Source: Silene latifolia (lineage: Eukaryota > Streptophyta > Magnoliopsida > Caryophyllales > Caryophyllaceae). From it: DNA of 64,000 bases. The notes under the pieces were generated by a model that saw nothing but the letters and a program-made list of their open reading frames with translations, was not told where the DNA came from and made no database searches. The position numbers were made by a program, and so were the translations under genes. Below, one piece after another: positions 46,010 to 57,038 of this stretch. How positions within the stretch are numbered: the stretch's first letter is position 1; each line of letters opens with the position of its first letter. The stretch covers positions 435,858,311-435,922,310 of the forward strand of contig NC_133538.1 of NCBI RefSeq assembly GCF_048544455.1, in the 5' to 3' direction.

Positions 46010-47371
46010 ATATCTGTAACACCCCCACACATCAAGGTGCCTTACCAAGACCACCCTAGCACATAGAGATGCTACCATCTCGGTTACCCGAGGTATAGTA
46101 ATCAAAGGAGACCTTAAAGAAACGTACTTTAAGTTTAGAAGTTTAATGTGCTTACAGCATAACCAAAACTGGAATATAAAATACAAACGTCTCAAAATGA
46201 AATCCAAACTAAAATAAAAACTGTCATAGGAAAACAGCAGAAGAATAAAGACTCAGACTAGTGATGACTCCATCCCCAGTTAGATCTCGCGCGTACTCCA
46301 AAGAAATACCCGCTAGTCAACTGCTCACCATCCCCGAATAGATCACCAAAATTTTCAAAACATTTAAACGGGGTCAATTACTGAATAAACAAGATAGGTA
46401 AACAACAACATCCAATTATACAAACACATTCCTCAAACTCCGTTTCATCACAAATCACCTGACTACACACTAAAGTGTGTAGCCCTGCCAGAATACCCTT
46501 CGCAACAGATATTCCACTCAGCCAGTGGGGACCGCAGCCGTACAACCTAAGCCCCGCTCAAAACCATAGAGCGAATAATCCATGTCCATTAATGTGCACA
46601 TCCGCCGTGTGACGGGAACCACAAGGGGCGAATCAAGGGCGTGGAGCCATTCCCGCAAAAGACTCCACTCAGCCGAGGGTGCACCTCGCTTATCACATAC
46701 AATTACAGCCAAAACCACAATACCAATATAAACATGCCAATTCCAATTAACGATAACAGTAATCATGCCAATAAAACAATCATGCCATATTATACTTATT
46801 TGCGCAGTCAACTGAGTAGGGAAACCCTACCTAAGACGGAATCACCAACAATCAAATGCAACGGATCAAAACGCTTCCTCCACGAAATCACCTCCTATAA
46901 ACAATAATCATATAATCACAAATCTACTACACAATTACTCCCAAAAACCCCCAAATCACCCAATTAGGGTTTAACCCACATTTACTATTTGACATAAAAA
47001 CGATATAGAAACCTTACCCAAACGATGACAATCACAAAGGTATGACAATCTCAGAAATCTGACAACCCTAGCCTTGATTGGATAGCAAAGAGAGAAGAGG
47101 ATTGAACGTCGTTTTGTTTTTCTTTTTTGAAAGGTTTAGAAAAGTGAAAGTAAAAGTAAAAGAACTTTAAATGCCACTCCTCGTTTTACTATCAAACCCG
47201 ACCGAAAAACCGTAAAACAAGACTTACCGCCTACTCGATCGAGTTGCCCCTACTCGATCGAGTAACTACAAAGCAGAACATACTCCGGAATGCGTTAATG
47301 ACTTACTCGACAGAGTAAGTCCTACTCAATAGAGAACCCAATAACTCAAATATCTGAGGTATTACAATATC
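46010..47371 (-). repeat. Solo LTR with 5-bp target duplication ATATC
   Basis: LTR proper is 46015-47366 (1352 bp), bounded on the plus strand by TGTAACACCCCCAC and GGTATTACA, flanked on both sides by ATATC. No internal retroelement sequence is present, so it is a solo LTR left by LTR-LTR recombination. Orientation is uncertain. Minus is favoured because the palindrome pair (47235/47254) would then lie in the upstream half. A Ty3/gypsy origin is likely from the TGTAATACC/TGTAACACC ends, but the lineage is not proven. Confidence 0.8.
47235..47333. repeat. Palindrome pair ACTCGATCGAGT in solo LTR, plus a decayed pair
   Basis: TCGATCGA starts at 47235 and 47254 (19 bp apart). A decayed pair (TCGACAGA, TCAATAGA) starts at 47307 and 47326, also 19 bp apart. 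Confidence 0.8.
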
Positions 47372-47760
47372 GGCAATTTAACTCCGGACACGAGTCAACC
47401 CAAACTCTAGTCGAGTAATCTAAAGGGGAGCAGTAAGCCATGCTATTAGTGGCCTTGTTACCATTCCGCTTTACAAAACTGAAAGAGCACAACTCAAACT
47501 CTTCACTCAACTTAGGTATATCACGCACCATATTTCCTAAGTAGTTATTCTCTACTTTTCGAGCCTAAAGTAGCATAATTAGGATCAAGGAGTGCGACTC
47601 CGGCACAAGGGACTCGATTCCTACCTGTCAGGCTATTTGGTGTACTAGTAATGTCGCCCTTGCCTCGGTGATGTCCACGTCCCACTATGCACGTACCTGT
47701 TTTAACCTCTGCTCTTCCAATCGAACCCTCATGGTCACGTATAACCACCCCCATCCCTCA
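47372..47760 (-). pseudogene. RNase H-like remnant of a LINE
   Basis: The minus strand shows LGVVIRDHEGS-like sequence at the right and VRDIPKLSEEFELCSFSFVKRNGNKATNS followed by RVWVDSCPE at the left, the pattern of the RNase H domain at the C-terminus of plant LINEs. Frames are broken by stops between 47531 and 47600. The solo LTR was inserted at or near its end. Confidence 0.55.
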
Positions 47761-48116
47761 TCCCTTCTCATCAAATGTGATCAGGAGTACTATGTACATT
47801 TTAATCTATGTTAACATATAAATTAGAGTACATGATACGTGCATTTTACATAGTCCTTTCTGGCCTTTATTGCACGTATTTCCAGTTAATTCTCGTAGTT
47901 TTATATTGCAAAATGCCCCGAATAGGCTAATTTGGTTTGGTTCGCCTTATTTGCAGGAACGGACCCGAAAGTAGCAGAATCGTACCTTTTTCAGTCCCCT
48001 TAGCATGCATTTACGGAGATGGAAGATTTGGAGTGGAGTTGTTATGCCTCGGGAAATGTGAAGTGGTCTCGGAAGCTAACCAACGAAGGAAACAAGCTGG
48101 TTCAGTGGCTGAGTAC

Positions 48117-48298
48117 TCGATCGAAGTCCTTTCTGCTCAATCGAGTGGTTTTGGTGGTCAGAAATGTTCGATCGAGTCCCTGCTGAACTCGATCGAAGGG
48201 TGGCATTATGAGGTTCCTCGATCGAGTGATTGTTTTACTCGATCGAGAGGTTAGGCTAAGGGAGTGTTCGATCGAGGAGATTCATTCTACTCAATCGA
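48117..48298. promoter_or_regulatory. Palindrome array CTCGATCGAG in E4 LTR
   Basis: TCGATCGA or one-base variants start at 48117, 48137, 48168, 48189, 48218, 48239, 48268 and 48291. Pairs are 20, 21, 21 and 23 bp apart. Pair starts are 51, 50 and 50 bp apart. The array ends about 68 bp before TATATAA. Confidence 0.7.
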
Positions 48299-48365
48299 GA
48301 GCTTCTATCTTTAGTTTTAGGATTTATTTCTTAAGTGTTGTTTTTAGGAAAATAAATATCTTCCC

Positions 48366-48372
48366 TATATAA
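48366..48372 (+). promoter_or_regulatory. Candidate TATA box of E4 LTR
   Basis: TATATAAGGAG, placed like the TATATAA of the E1 and E3 LTRs. Confidence 0.5.
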
Positions 48373-48911
48373 GGAGAAGACGGGATTAGGTTTAATGATT
48401 CTCTTAACTACTCTTTAATCTCAGAATTATTCTTAAGCAGACTCTCTACCTCTGCATCGTTACTTTCGCTCTTATTGCCGGATCCGAACTTTCTAATCTT
48501 TCTTTCTCTTTTATTCAATTTAATCTTCTTTGCATCCATAATCCTTGTTCCTAATTACTGTTTTAATTACTGTTATTGTTTAGTTTATGTTAATTCATCT
48601 CTATCATCTTTATATCATGTCTTTTGCTATTTCATCAATTATTGTTATTAGTTTCATCATAAACATGAGTAGCTAATTCCTTTTATGTTAGGATTAGGGG
48701 AGCCATGGTAGTGAATAGATGACGTTGTAAATAGAATAGATGGTATGATTGTGAGAACTATTTTATAACAATTTAATTGTAATCGTTTAGTTGAGTGCAC
48801 GCTTCTAAACTAGTTAATCTGGTTAAATTCAGACCTAGATCGAGAGATTGGAATGAACAGGCCTGCTATGAACAGTAGACTACACTAATGAGGGCGAGAG
48901 CTAAGTTAGTA

Positions 48912-49184
48912 CTCCCTCCGTACCACACCAAAGGTAACGTAGGGAAAAATGGAGTATTTAAGAAAAGGTGGAAAAAGTAAGGGTAAAGAGGGGAAAAATA
49001 GGTGGGGTATGTAATTGTCGGTTTAATTGTGGGTTGGTAGGTGGGGTATGTAATGGCATTTTGTGTAAATACCAAATGGGTATAAGGATAATTTGGTAAT
49101 GTTGTGGGCCAAATAAGGAATGTTACCTTTGGTGTGGTACGCTCGTTTATAGTAAGTGTTACCTTTGGTGTGGTACGGAGGGAG
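48912..49184. mobile_element. Stowaway MITE inside E4 LTR
   Basis: Ends CTCCCTCCGTACCACACC and GGTGTGGTACGGAGGGAG form long inverted repeats, with TA on both sides. The CTCCCTCCGT end and TA target mark Stowaway (Tc1/mariner) MITEs. The last 60 bp contain a second partial copy of the terminal repeat (GGTGTGGTACGCTCG near 49131). Confidence 0.88.
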
Positions 49185-49548
49185 TAGTTTTCTAGGGCAG
49201 AAAGTGGACCGAGAGGACCTTTCCTTTACCCTTATCACATTAGACTGACTGATCTATTTATGACAGAATTGACTATTTACCATGGTGAACCGACTTCCTA
49301 GCATTTCTCTCCTTATTTGATCACAACTTTATTTCTCTTACTATTTTTATTGCTCTATTTCTCTCTACCTTAATCTCATTTAGTTAATGAGAAAACAAAT
49401 CAAAACACCCAATTGTTACCGTGACAGACTAGGTAGACAAGTAGATATAATAGCCTCCCTGTGGAGTACGATACCTGACTTACCTCTACTATATTAGTTG
49501 AGCCAGTTGGTTTATTTTTGATAGGGTTGCGATAGCCGTGTCAAATTT

Positions 49549-49566
49549 TGGCGCCGTTGCCGGAGA
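49549..49566 (+). other. E4 primer binding site (tRNA-Asp)
   Basis: TGGCGCCGTTGCCGGAGA follows the LTR by five bases. It is complementary to the 3' end of plant tRNA-Asp except for one base. Athila-group elements are known to use this tRNA. Confidence 0.8.
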
Positions 49567-49659
49567 GGCAATTAGCCTATTTACTGGCTTATTTTCGTCT
49601 GTCTCAGTCTCAAGGAATTTTTAATTCCTTGAGACAGTTCTTATTTATTTTCTGTAGTT

Positions 49660-50968
49660 TTGTTTATGCCCAGGTCAAACAGGTCGGAATTAGTACCAGC
49701 TGATCCGGAACCGGAGCGGACTTTTCACCATAGACAAAGCTTATTGAGAAAGATACGTCAAAAGGAAGCCTTGAGTACTTTTGAACCTGATCTTGAACAT
49801 TTTACATTTGTAGAAGACCAGTATTTAAGTGAAGACACTTCTATTTCTGCAGCTAAATCTTTAAAGATGCCTAATATTGCGAGCCATTCCGAGCCTACAG
49901 CTGATTCCATTCCTAAAGGTTTCAACCTTACAACAGAAGATGGGAATACATTCGATATTCGGCCATCTTACATCAATCTAGTTGAAAGAAATCTGTATCG
50001 TGGAGTAGCTGGTGAGGATCCGCGAAAGCACATGGAGGTCTTTACTGATTACTGTTCTACCATTCTCGCTACTAAGGGAGTGACGCAAGATAAGATAAAG
50101 GAAGTCCTTTTTCCTTTTTCTTTGACTGATGGAGCCCGAGAGTGGCTTACTGATCTTGATAGGACTGCAGCTGGGATTACCAATTGGGAGACCTTGGCTC
50201 TCACTTTCTACAAAACGTACTTTCCTCCATAAAGAACCAATGCATTGAGAGGGAAGATTACGAGTTTTAAACAAACTCCAGATGAGAACTTGTATGAGGC
50301 GTGGGGATGGTTCAAAAAGATTGTTCAGTCTGTCCCTCATCACGGTTTTAATCAGTGGTTTTTATGCAACCAATTCTATAATGGGTTGTACGATGACCAC
50401 CGTATTATTTTAGATGCTACAGCCAACGGTCGGTTTCAAACGAATATTGATGATGACAAAGGTTGGGGAATTATTGAGGAGATGGCTACCCATTGTGCTG
50501 AATATGGAAATCCTAGAGGTGGTATTGGAACGGTTTCTTCTGTTGATAGTGCACTTATGGCTCAAATGGAAGCCATGAATGCCAGATTTGATAGGTTTGA
50601 GATGCAGGCTGCGGGGAATCAATAGACGGTTCACTTGTTGTCTAGACAAGAAACCGTCTCATGTGAGAGATGTGGTAGTAATGATGGTCACACTGCCGTG
50701 GATTGCTTAGCGGAGAAGGAGCAGGTTTATGCCTTTCAACAATATAGGCAAGGGGCTCCTATTACAATAATAAAGGTGGAGTCCATCCCAATTTGAGATG
50801 GACCAGTCAGAATGTGCTAAATCCAACACCCCCACCACAGCAACCATATGTGCCGCCTCATAAAGCTCAACAAGGCTTTCAAAAGCCTTCATCTTTCCCA
50901 CCGCCGCAACATGGTGCCTCCTCTAGTGGAATAAGTGATGTAGCCAAGTTGAAGTCGATGGTGCAGTC
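49660..50968 (+). pseudogene. E4 gag, capsid and zinc-knuckle part (fossil)
   Basis: Contains the plant retrotransposon gag core (YRGVAGEDPRKHMEVF, IKEVLFPFSLTDGAREWL, YKTYFPP), a downstream helical part (ENLYEAWGWFKKIVQSVPHH, FYNGLYDDHRIILDATANG) and a zinc knuckle CERCGSNDGHTAVDC. It is cut at 50968 by the E3 insertion. It looks broken. Confidence 0.8.
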
Positions 50969-51468
50969 TGATGCGTGTCTAATATATGATGTTTTGCACC
51001 TCATTTCACACGCATTTCAGAGCTCAATTGAGTAGTTTATGCTACTATTTCCCTTGTTTCGTGTATTTCTTCCTTTTCTTGTGATTTTATAGGAATATGA
51101 AGATTTCAGTGGTAAATAAGCCGAATCCGTCCCTAAGTACTTAGCATTGCATTTGACATGGAGTATTGACTCGAGGAATGAGCTTGGTGCGCGTTTCAAG
51201 GCTTAAAGATAGCAAAAGCAAGGGTGCGTACGAGTTTAACAAGCAAAGAAGCACTTCTCGACATTACAGGCTGCTTCAGATGGCAATATCTAGAGTTATA
51301 TAGCTGATAATTAAGTGATACCAATTGTAGGTGAAAGCTTATCCTCTTAGCTTTCCAACGCCGCGTAGAACGCTTGATTTTACCAAGTAACGAAGAAATG
51401 GCAGCTGTTCTAAGATCAGTGCGCGCTGCAGAATTCGTCAGAATGCATACTTTGACAAAGACCCTTGG

Positions 51469-51497
51469 TCGATCGACTGGTCTCTATGGTCGATCGA
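51469..51497. promoter_or_regulatory. Palindrome pair upstream of TATA in E3 5' LTR
   Basis: TCGATCGA at 51469 and 51490, spacing 21 bp, ending 105 bp before TATATAA (51602). Repeated in the 3' LTR at 57539/57560. Confidence 0.65.
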
Positions 51498-51990
51498 CCA
51501 TATCACGACTCTGACGAGAGATTTAAAAGAACGAGAATTAAAGGATTTTAATCTAAGCCCATTTGTAATTAGGTTTGGAGGAGGAGTTACGTGATATTTT
51601 CTATATAACTAATTCTTCCTCATCAGTTTCATCACCACCTAGTTCCTAAAATACAGTAGCGGTTTTCGTAGATTAGAATTCTCAATAAAGTTCGTACTTT
51701 GCTTTCGGATTCCTCTTGTTCCTTTGCTTCGGTAATTCTAATCTTTCAATTACTGTATTGCTATTTCGTTTCATTAGTATTAGTTCTTGCTAGATAGAAT
51801 CCCAAAGCCCTAGTTATAGTTTTATGCGAATTTGTTCATCAATTATTTCAATTATGCAATTCTTTATGTCTATTATCGAATTAGTTCTTATTATTTGCGT
51901 AAGTATGAGTAGCTAAATACCCCTTGCTAAGATGTAGGGGAGCTATAGCGTAGATGGCATTAGAATAGGTGACCTCGCATTAGGGCTTGG

Positions 51991-52060
51991 TCGATCGACT
52001 GGCTTATCTAGTCGGTCGATCGAGCGGTTGGTCGATCGACTGGGGTAGCTGGTCGATCGA
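51991..52060. repeat. Downstream palindrome cluster in E3 5' LTR
   Basis: TCGATCGA starts at 51991, 52016, 52032 and 52053. The last two are 21 bp apart, and first to last is 62 bp, about three times 21. The 3' LTR has the counterpart at 58060-58131. Confidence 0.8.
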
Positions 52061-52668
52061 CTGACTTCGCGTCTGGTTTTGCTTTGTTTGTTTCGTTAAG
52101 TGCTTTATCTTTCAATGAGACCGAGAGGAGACTTGATAGATGCTTAAACTTGACCATCCCGTAGATCGAGAGATAGGAATGGACAATAATTAACGAATTA
52201 AAACGACTAAATTACTAAGATCGAGAGATAACGTGATCTAGTTTGCATTAGGAATCATTAATCAAGAACGAGAGTTAGTATTAATTAGACTTAGGGATTA
52301 GTAGCTTAGGCCGAGAGGTAGTTACTATTTAACATGGACCGAGAGGACTTGTTTTCCCCATCCTTCGCGACCGTATTTTGAAGTTACCTAGGATTATGTG
52401 CCATCGCAGCTATAGTGAACCGACCGTCTTAGCATTCCTTTTATCATTTGCTTATTCCTATTTTTATTCCTTGTTTATTTATTTTCGCATTTAGACTTAG
52501 ATATAACTCAAATCAAAACCCCCTCAAAACTGTTACCCTTAGACTAAGATTAAAAGCAATTATTATCTCCCTACCTCCCCGCGGACCGACCCTTACTACC
52601 GCTTGCTAGTTGTAGTTCGGAATTTATAAATATTATTTTTGGTACTCACTTCGACAGGTATCAAATTT

Positions 52669-52686
52669 TGGCGCCGTTGCCGGGGA
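52669..52686 (+). other. E3 primer binding site (tRNA-Asp)
   Basis: TGGCGCCGTTGCCGGGGA, an exact complement of the plant tRNA-Asp 3' end, five bases after the LTR. Confidence 0.88.
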
Positions 52687-52703
52687 GGCAGCGCTAGTTT
52701 TAG

Positions 52704-54840
52704 TTGTTTTTCATTTTAGTCTATTTTTCGCCTCAAGGGAAGACTGAGTACCTTGAGACAGTTCTTATCTTTTTCTTTAGTGTTGTTTATTTGCAAGATT
52801 TCAGAGAGTCCACTCATGTTCCATTCTCGGGAGCAAAGCAGTGCTTTTTTTGTGGGAGATGCGGCGGAGTTGGACACACACCTAAGGCATGCAGGCACCC
52901 TAATGAGAAGATGTTTGCTTTTCATCAACTTCAGCTCGACAATTCTTATAATTGCGCTCCTACTTCACCGCATAAACCATATGAGCCTCCTTATGAAGCC
53001 CCACCACCATCCACTCCGTCACAGCAAGAGTTGAAAAACGAAGTTGCAGAGTTGACGAGTCTAGTGCAGCTGCTTATGGTGGAGGTACAGAAAAGCAATG
53101 CGGCGAATCAGGCCCTAATCACGAAGCTGATATCTCAAATTGCTACATTAGACAAGAATGCAGCTGAGATACCGAGTCAATTCCACTCTATGAATCAGCG
53201 TATTGAGACCGTACATGCAATGACACTGAGGAGCGGGTCCGCTCTTGATGGACCTAAGAAAGCTGCTGGAAAAGGAAAGAAGAAAAAGAGCAAGAAAAAG
53301 ACGGACAGCAGCGATTCCGGTCGATCGACCACATTACCTAGTCGATCGACCACTCCGCGATCCTCAGGGACGCCTTCTGATCTTTCTGTTCATTCTGGAA
53401 AAGAAGATGTCAGTCGATCGACCGACCACACTGGTCGATCGACTGATGATGCTGCTGATGATGAGCCAATTCGTCCTCCAATGCCAGATAACTTGAGGGA
53501 TTTCTTGTTTCGGGATGAGACGACTCCGAAATTATTGAGGCAAGACCCGAATGCTGATGGGTCAGTCCCGGTTCCGAAATATGACCCGATGACGATTAAT
53601 GGTTCATTTTTGAGACGGTCTGAAGAAGGGTCAAGCTATAACAAGGAGGAAGTAGTGGATTTTCAGCCTAAGTCCACTGATGCCGATATGAGAGACCTAG
53701 AGAAGAGGGCAAAGCTACTTCGATGCTCCTTATCCGAAAGACTAGTACCAACCAAAGATGAGGTTACATTCGATAAATTTAAAGATGTCGTGCGTAGTCT
53801 TAACGTGCAAATTCCTTTCTTAGAGCTAGTTAATCAAATACCTGCATATACGAAGTTCATGAAACAATTGCTAGCTAAGAAGAGGTCTTTGAATGTTGTG
53901 GAGTCGTGTGCATTTAATCAAGAGTCTAGTTCGTACTTAACTCACACTGCTACTCATAAACCGTCTCGACCCGGTAGTTTTTCTCGTCCCATGTAGTATT
54001 GGTACCTTCTCAATTGAGAAGGCATTATGTGATTTAGGGGCTAGTGTCGTGTTATGCCTTTGAGTCCGGCTAAGAAGTTAGGATTGACTAGATTTGCCAT
54101 TACCGACATGATCGTGCAAATGGTCGACCGTTCAGCTTCACCGGAGGGGTCTTAGAGAATGTGCCTGTTCAAATTGAAAAGTTCTTTTTCCCTGTTGACT
54201 TTGTTGTTTTGGATAATCCTGAAGATGTCAACACCCCAATTATTTTGGGACGACCGTTTTTGCACACTGCTGGTGCAATAATTGATGTAGGGGAAAGAAC
54301 TTTGAAATTTAAGGTAGGGAAGCATTCTATTATGTTTGCCCAGTCCCCTAGGAAGAAAGACCCCATGTGGCCCATGACCTGTAATATGATTTCTGAAAAG
54401 AAATCTTATTTTGTGCTTTCTGGCATTCCCACTTCCTTACCTGTACCTATTCCTGTTATGACACCTCCGCCCCAGATTGGGAGCAATATGGAGGACAATT
54501 CTCTTGTTTTGAATGTTGCAGGCACCGGTTTGGGAAGGAAGAGCCGCTCAATGCTCCAAATTGTGAAGGAGCCCATTGTTCGAGAGGCGGTCCGGGATGT
54601 CCGAGCTATGGCACCGACGAGGAGCCGATGAGGAGCCCAAGAAGAAGGAGCCGTCAAAATTTCGAGTCGGATCTTGAGTGTGAGGAGCTAGGAGATGATG
54701 GCCATGTTTGGGAAGATGCTAGGGATGATCCATTGAGTATTCCAATCGGAGTAGAGTGGAGTCCAAACGAGATGAGCACTGCGGAAGCTACTTCATGTAG
54801 GCAGAAGCCTTGGTCGGAGATTTTCCGCAGTTTTCGTTGA
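52704..54840 (+). pseudogene. E3 gag remnant and protease (fossil)
   Basis: A zinc knuckle CGRCGGVGHTPKAC stands almost at the start, with no capsid domain before it. A glutamine-rich coil, the HAMTLRSG motif and an RST-rich linker follow, the linker holding palindrome pairs at 53321/53342 and 53414/53435. The protease part shows FSIEKALCDLGAS-type sequence near 54010 and ILGRPFLHTAGAIIDVG near 54240. Compared with E4 the whole capsid region is absent. It looks broken. Confidence 0.75.
53321..53442. repeat. Two palindrome pairs in E3 gag linker
   Basis: Starts at 53321, 53342, 53414 and 53435, both pairs exactly 21 bp apart. Same position in the protein as the E1 pairs. Confidence 0.9.
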
Positions 54841-55057
54841 TCTATTTTATTTATTTTTAGACTATTTATCGTTTTTCGTGTGCGCGAAACTTCGCTTTAA
54901 TTTGATTTGCTTAGGATTTAAAGACATTTAGATCACATTTTTGGGTTTTGCGCAATTTTGGGCGCGGTATTTTGTGCGTTTGCAGGTTTATAGACCCTAT
55001 TAGCTCAAGTTCTCGAGCTAATTCAAGAAATCGAAAAGTTACAAATGAGTTTTCCAG

Positions 55058-55158
55058 TCGATCGATTGCCTACCCTGGTCGATCGACTGAGGTGCGACTT
55101 CCAGGAGCTTCTGTTCCTGTTCATTCCGGTCAATCGACTGCCTGCTATGGTCGATCGA
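55058..55158. repeat. Two palindrome pairs in E3 3' module
   Basis: TCGATCGA at 55058, 55079 and 55151 and variant TCAATCGA at 55130. Both spacings are 21 bp. Confidence 0.9.
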
Positions 55159-56313
55159 CCGTTGTCGCTGCTGTACCTAATCACGACCTTTCCCCTGCTG
55201 TGTTTGGTCGTTTTGCGGAATTGAGGGAGTCTTTCCTCCCTTTTATTTTCCGACATTTTTCTGTTTTCTTCCATTTCTTCATCTTTTGCACATAATTACC
55301 GCTTCTATGTTGCTTTCTTGGTTTTATGCGTGGTATTGTTGTCTTTTTTTCGGTACTTTTTGGTAGCATCTGCTGCTCTCAAACCTCCTAGCTCACACTG
55401 GTTTGGGGAGGTTTCCTTTTTCTGCGCTTAAAGTCTTATGAGTTTCCGAGTTAAATTTCATGTCTTTTATTTATTTCACCGCAAAATCCCATTTCCTTTG
55501 CTATTTTCATTACATGATTTTGCACAATGGGGACATTGTGCGTTTTGGTTTGGGGAAGGGTTTTGCGTCGCATTTCATTTGCTTGCATTCACGTTTACAT
55601 TTTGTCTTGCATTGTTGTTCATTTCACATTTATACATACAAAATCAAAATCAAAAAATTTCAAAAATTTGCACGTTTATTTTAGCATGTAGGTTGAGTCG
55701 GAACGGTAGTATTTCTATGATGACATTGCATTTTCATCTGTTTATGCCTAAGCCTTGCTAATTGACATGTTATTAGTAGAATCAAATATGCATAATCTAC
55801 GAGTTTTCGTTAAATTTCTTGCTGAACTTGAGACTTGACTTAGATTTTTGGCAAGCTACATCATATTCTGAGGATTAGAGCTTATAACTGGTGACATTCA
55901 TGACCAGTTTATCTAGGATTGTGAGTAGTTACTCCTTATGAGACATGTTACATTAATATGCATAAATATGAACTTAATCTGCTTAATACCTGTATGCATT
56001 CGGTTTGTGGTTTGTTGACACATGTGGTAGAGGTTCCCTTTTCTCATTTTGCCCATAAAACCCCTCATAGCCAAATTTAGCCTTTTGTCCCTTAACTACA
56101 TCCTATATTCAGCCGCCTTTGTCAAGCTAGTAGCCTTAGTTTTCGGGAATATGTTTATTGCGGTTTGGTTATATGCTCATTTTTGAGATGATGATGGACA
56201 AAAAGAATGAAGTAGGAAAAAGAATTGAGAAAGTTGAAAAGAAAAGGAAAAAAAAAAATAAGAAAAAAATGATTCGAAAAAGAAAAAAAAAGTGTGTCAG
56301 ATCAAGAGGGTGG

Positions 56314-56342
56314 TCGATCGATCGCTTCCTTTGGTCGATCGA
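56314..56342. repeat. Palindrome pair after E3 purine tract
   Basis: Two copies of GGTCGATCGATCGC start 21 bp apart, in the same setting as 3422-3450 of E1. Confidence 0.9.
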
Positions 56343-57020
56343 TCGCAGCCCGAGAAAAAGAAAGGAAAAATCACATGTTTCAATTATTATGATTTGGCGA
56401 TTTTCACTCCCATGTTATCATCTATATTCTTTGGGGAGTTGACTTTTATGGAAGTTGCGAGATTTGTGCTTGATAATTAGCACCGGGTTTGATTGTTGAT
56501 TTTGAGCAAGAAGTTGGATGTTGTCATATGGTTTTGTTTAGGTACTAGCTTGATCACCTATACCTCCACATTCCCATAAATGTTTTGCCTCTTCTTACCC
56601 ATTACCCCACATATCCATATTTACCTCGCCATGTGTCATGGTCATTTGTTTGGTTGGAATGCGTATGTACTGTTGTAGAGATTACTTTCATATTAGATTG
56701 CAGGCATGTTTTCATAGGTCGTAGTTAGGTGAGAGTCTTTACAAATTTTACTTCTTTCTATCTTTTACATATATTCACCTTGTGCTTATTTGAGTGATTT
56801 GAGCGACCCGTGAGAGTCCAATTTGATAAGTCTCTACAGTTGATGGTTCAGCGAATTTTTAACAACTTCATAACTCGTTTGCATGATTCACCTTGCTAAT
56901 TGATTGTTAGTTGTTTCATTAAATTGGCTTAGGCTTGACAGGTTGTATTTCGCTCTGAGATTGAACTCGTTCCATTAGGTTTTAGGATCAAGTCTAGTTC
57001 TTGCTTGGGGACAAGCAAGG

Positions 57021-57038
57021 GTTTGGTTTGGGGAAGTT
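57021..57038 (+). other. E3 polypurine tract
   Basis: GTTTGGTTTGGGGAAGTT directly before the 3' LTR. Confidence 0.7.

Larger units (their letters stand above)
47833..49543 (+). repeat. E4 5' LTR
   Basis: Starts TGATACGTGCATTT and ends GCCGTGTCA directly before the primer site. It is 1711 bp including a 275-bp Stowaway insertion. It contains four palindrome pairs upstream of TATATAA at 48366. The left boundary is judged from the TG start and similarity of layout to the E3 LTR, since no second LTR is in the window. Confidence 0.65.
50969..52663 (+). repeat. E3 5' LTR
   Basis: TGATGCGTGTCTAA to CGACAGGTATCA. Palindrome pair at 51469/51490 (21 bp), TATATAA at 51602, and a cluster of four palindromes at 51991-52060 downstream. 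Confidence 0.93.
54841..57020 (+). other. E3 noncoding 3' module
   Basis: No recognisable coding. Blocks are shared in order with E1: palindrome pairs at 55058/55079 and 55130/55151, TGGTTTGGGGAGG near 55400, TTTTGGTTTGGGGAAGGG near 55543-55560, a GAGTCGGAACGGTAG block near 55696, a TGACCAGTTTATCTAGGA block near 55900, a purine tract at 56200-56300, and a palindrome pair at 56314/56335. Confidence 0.65.
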
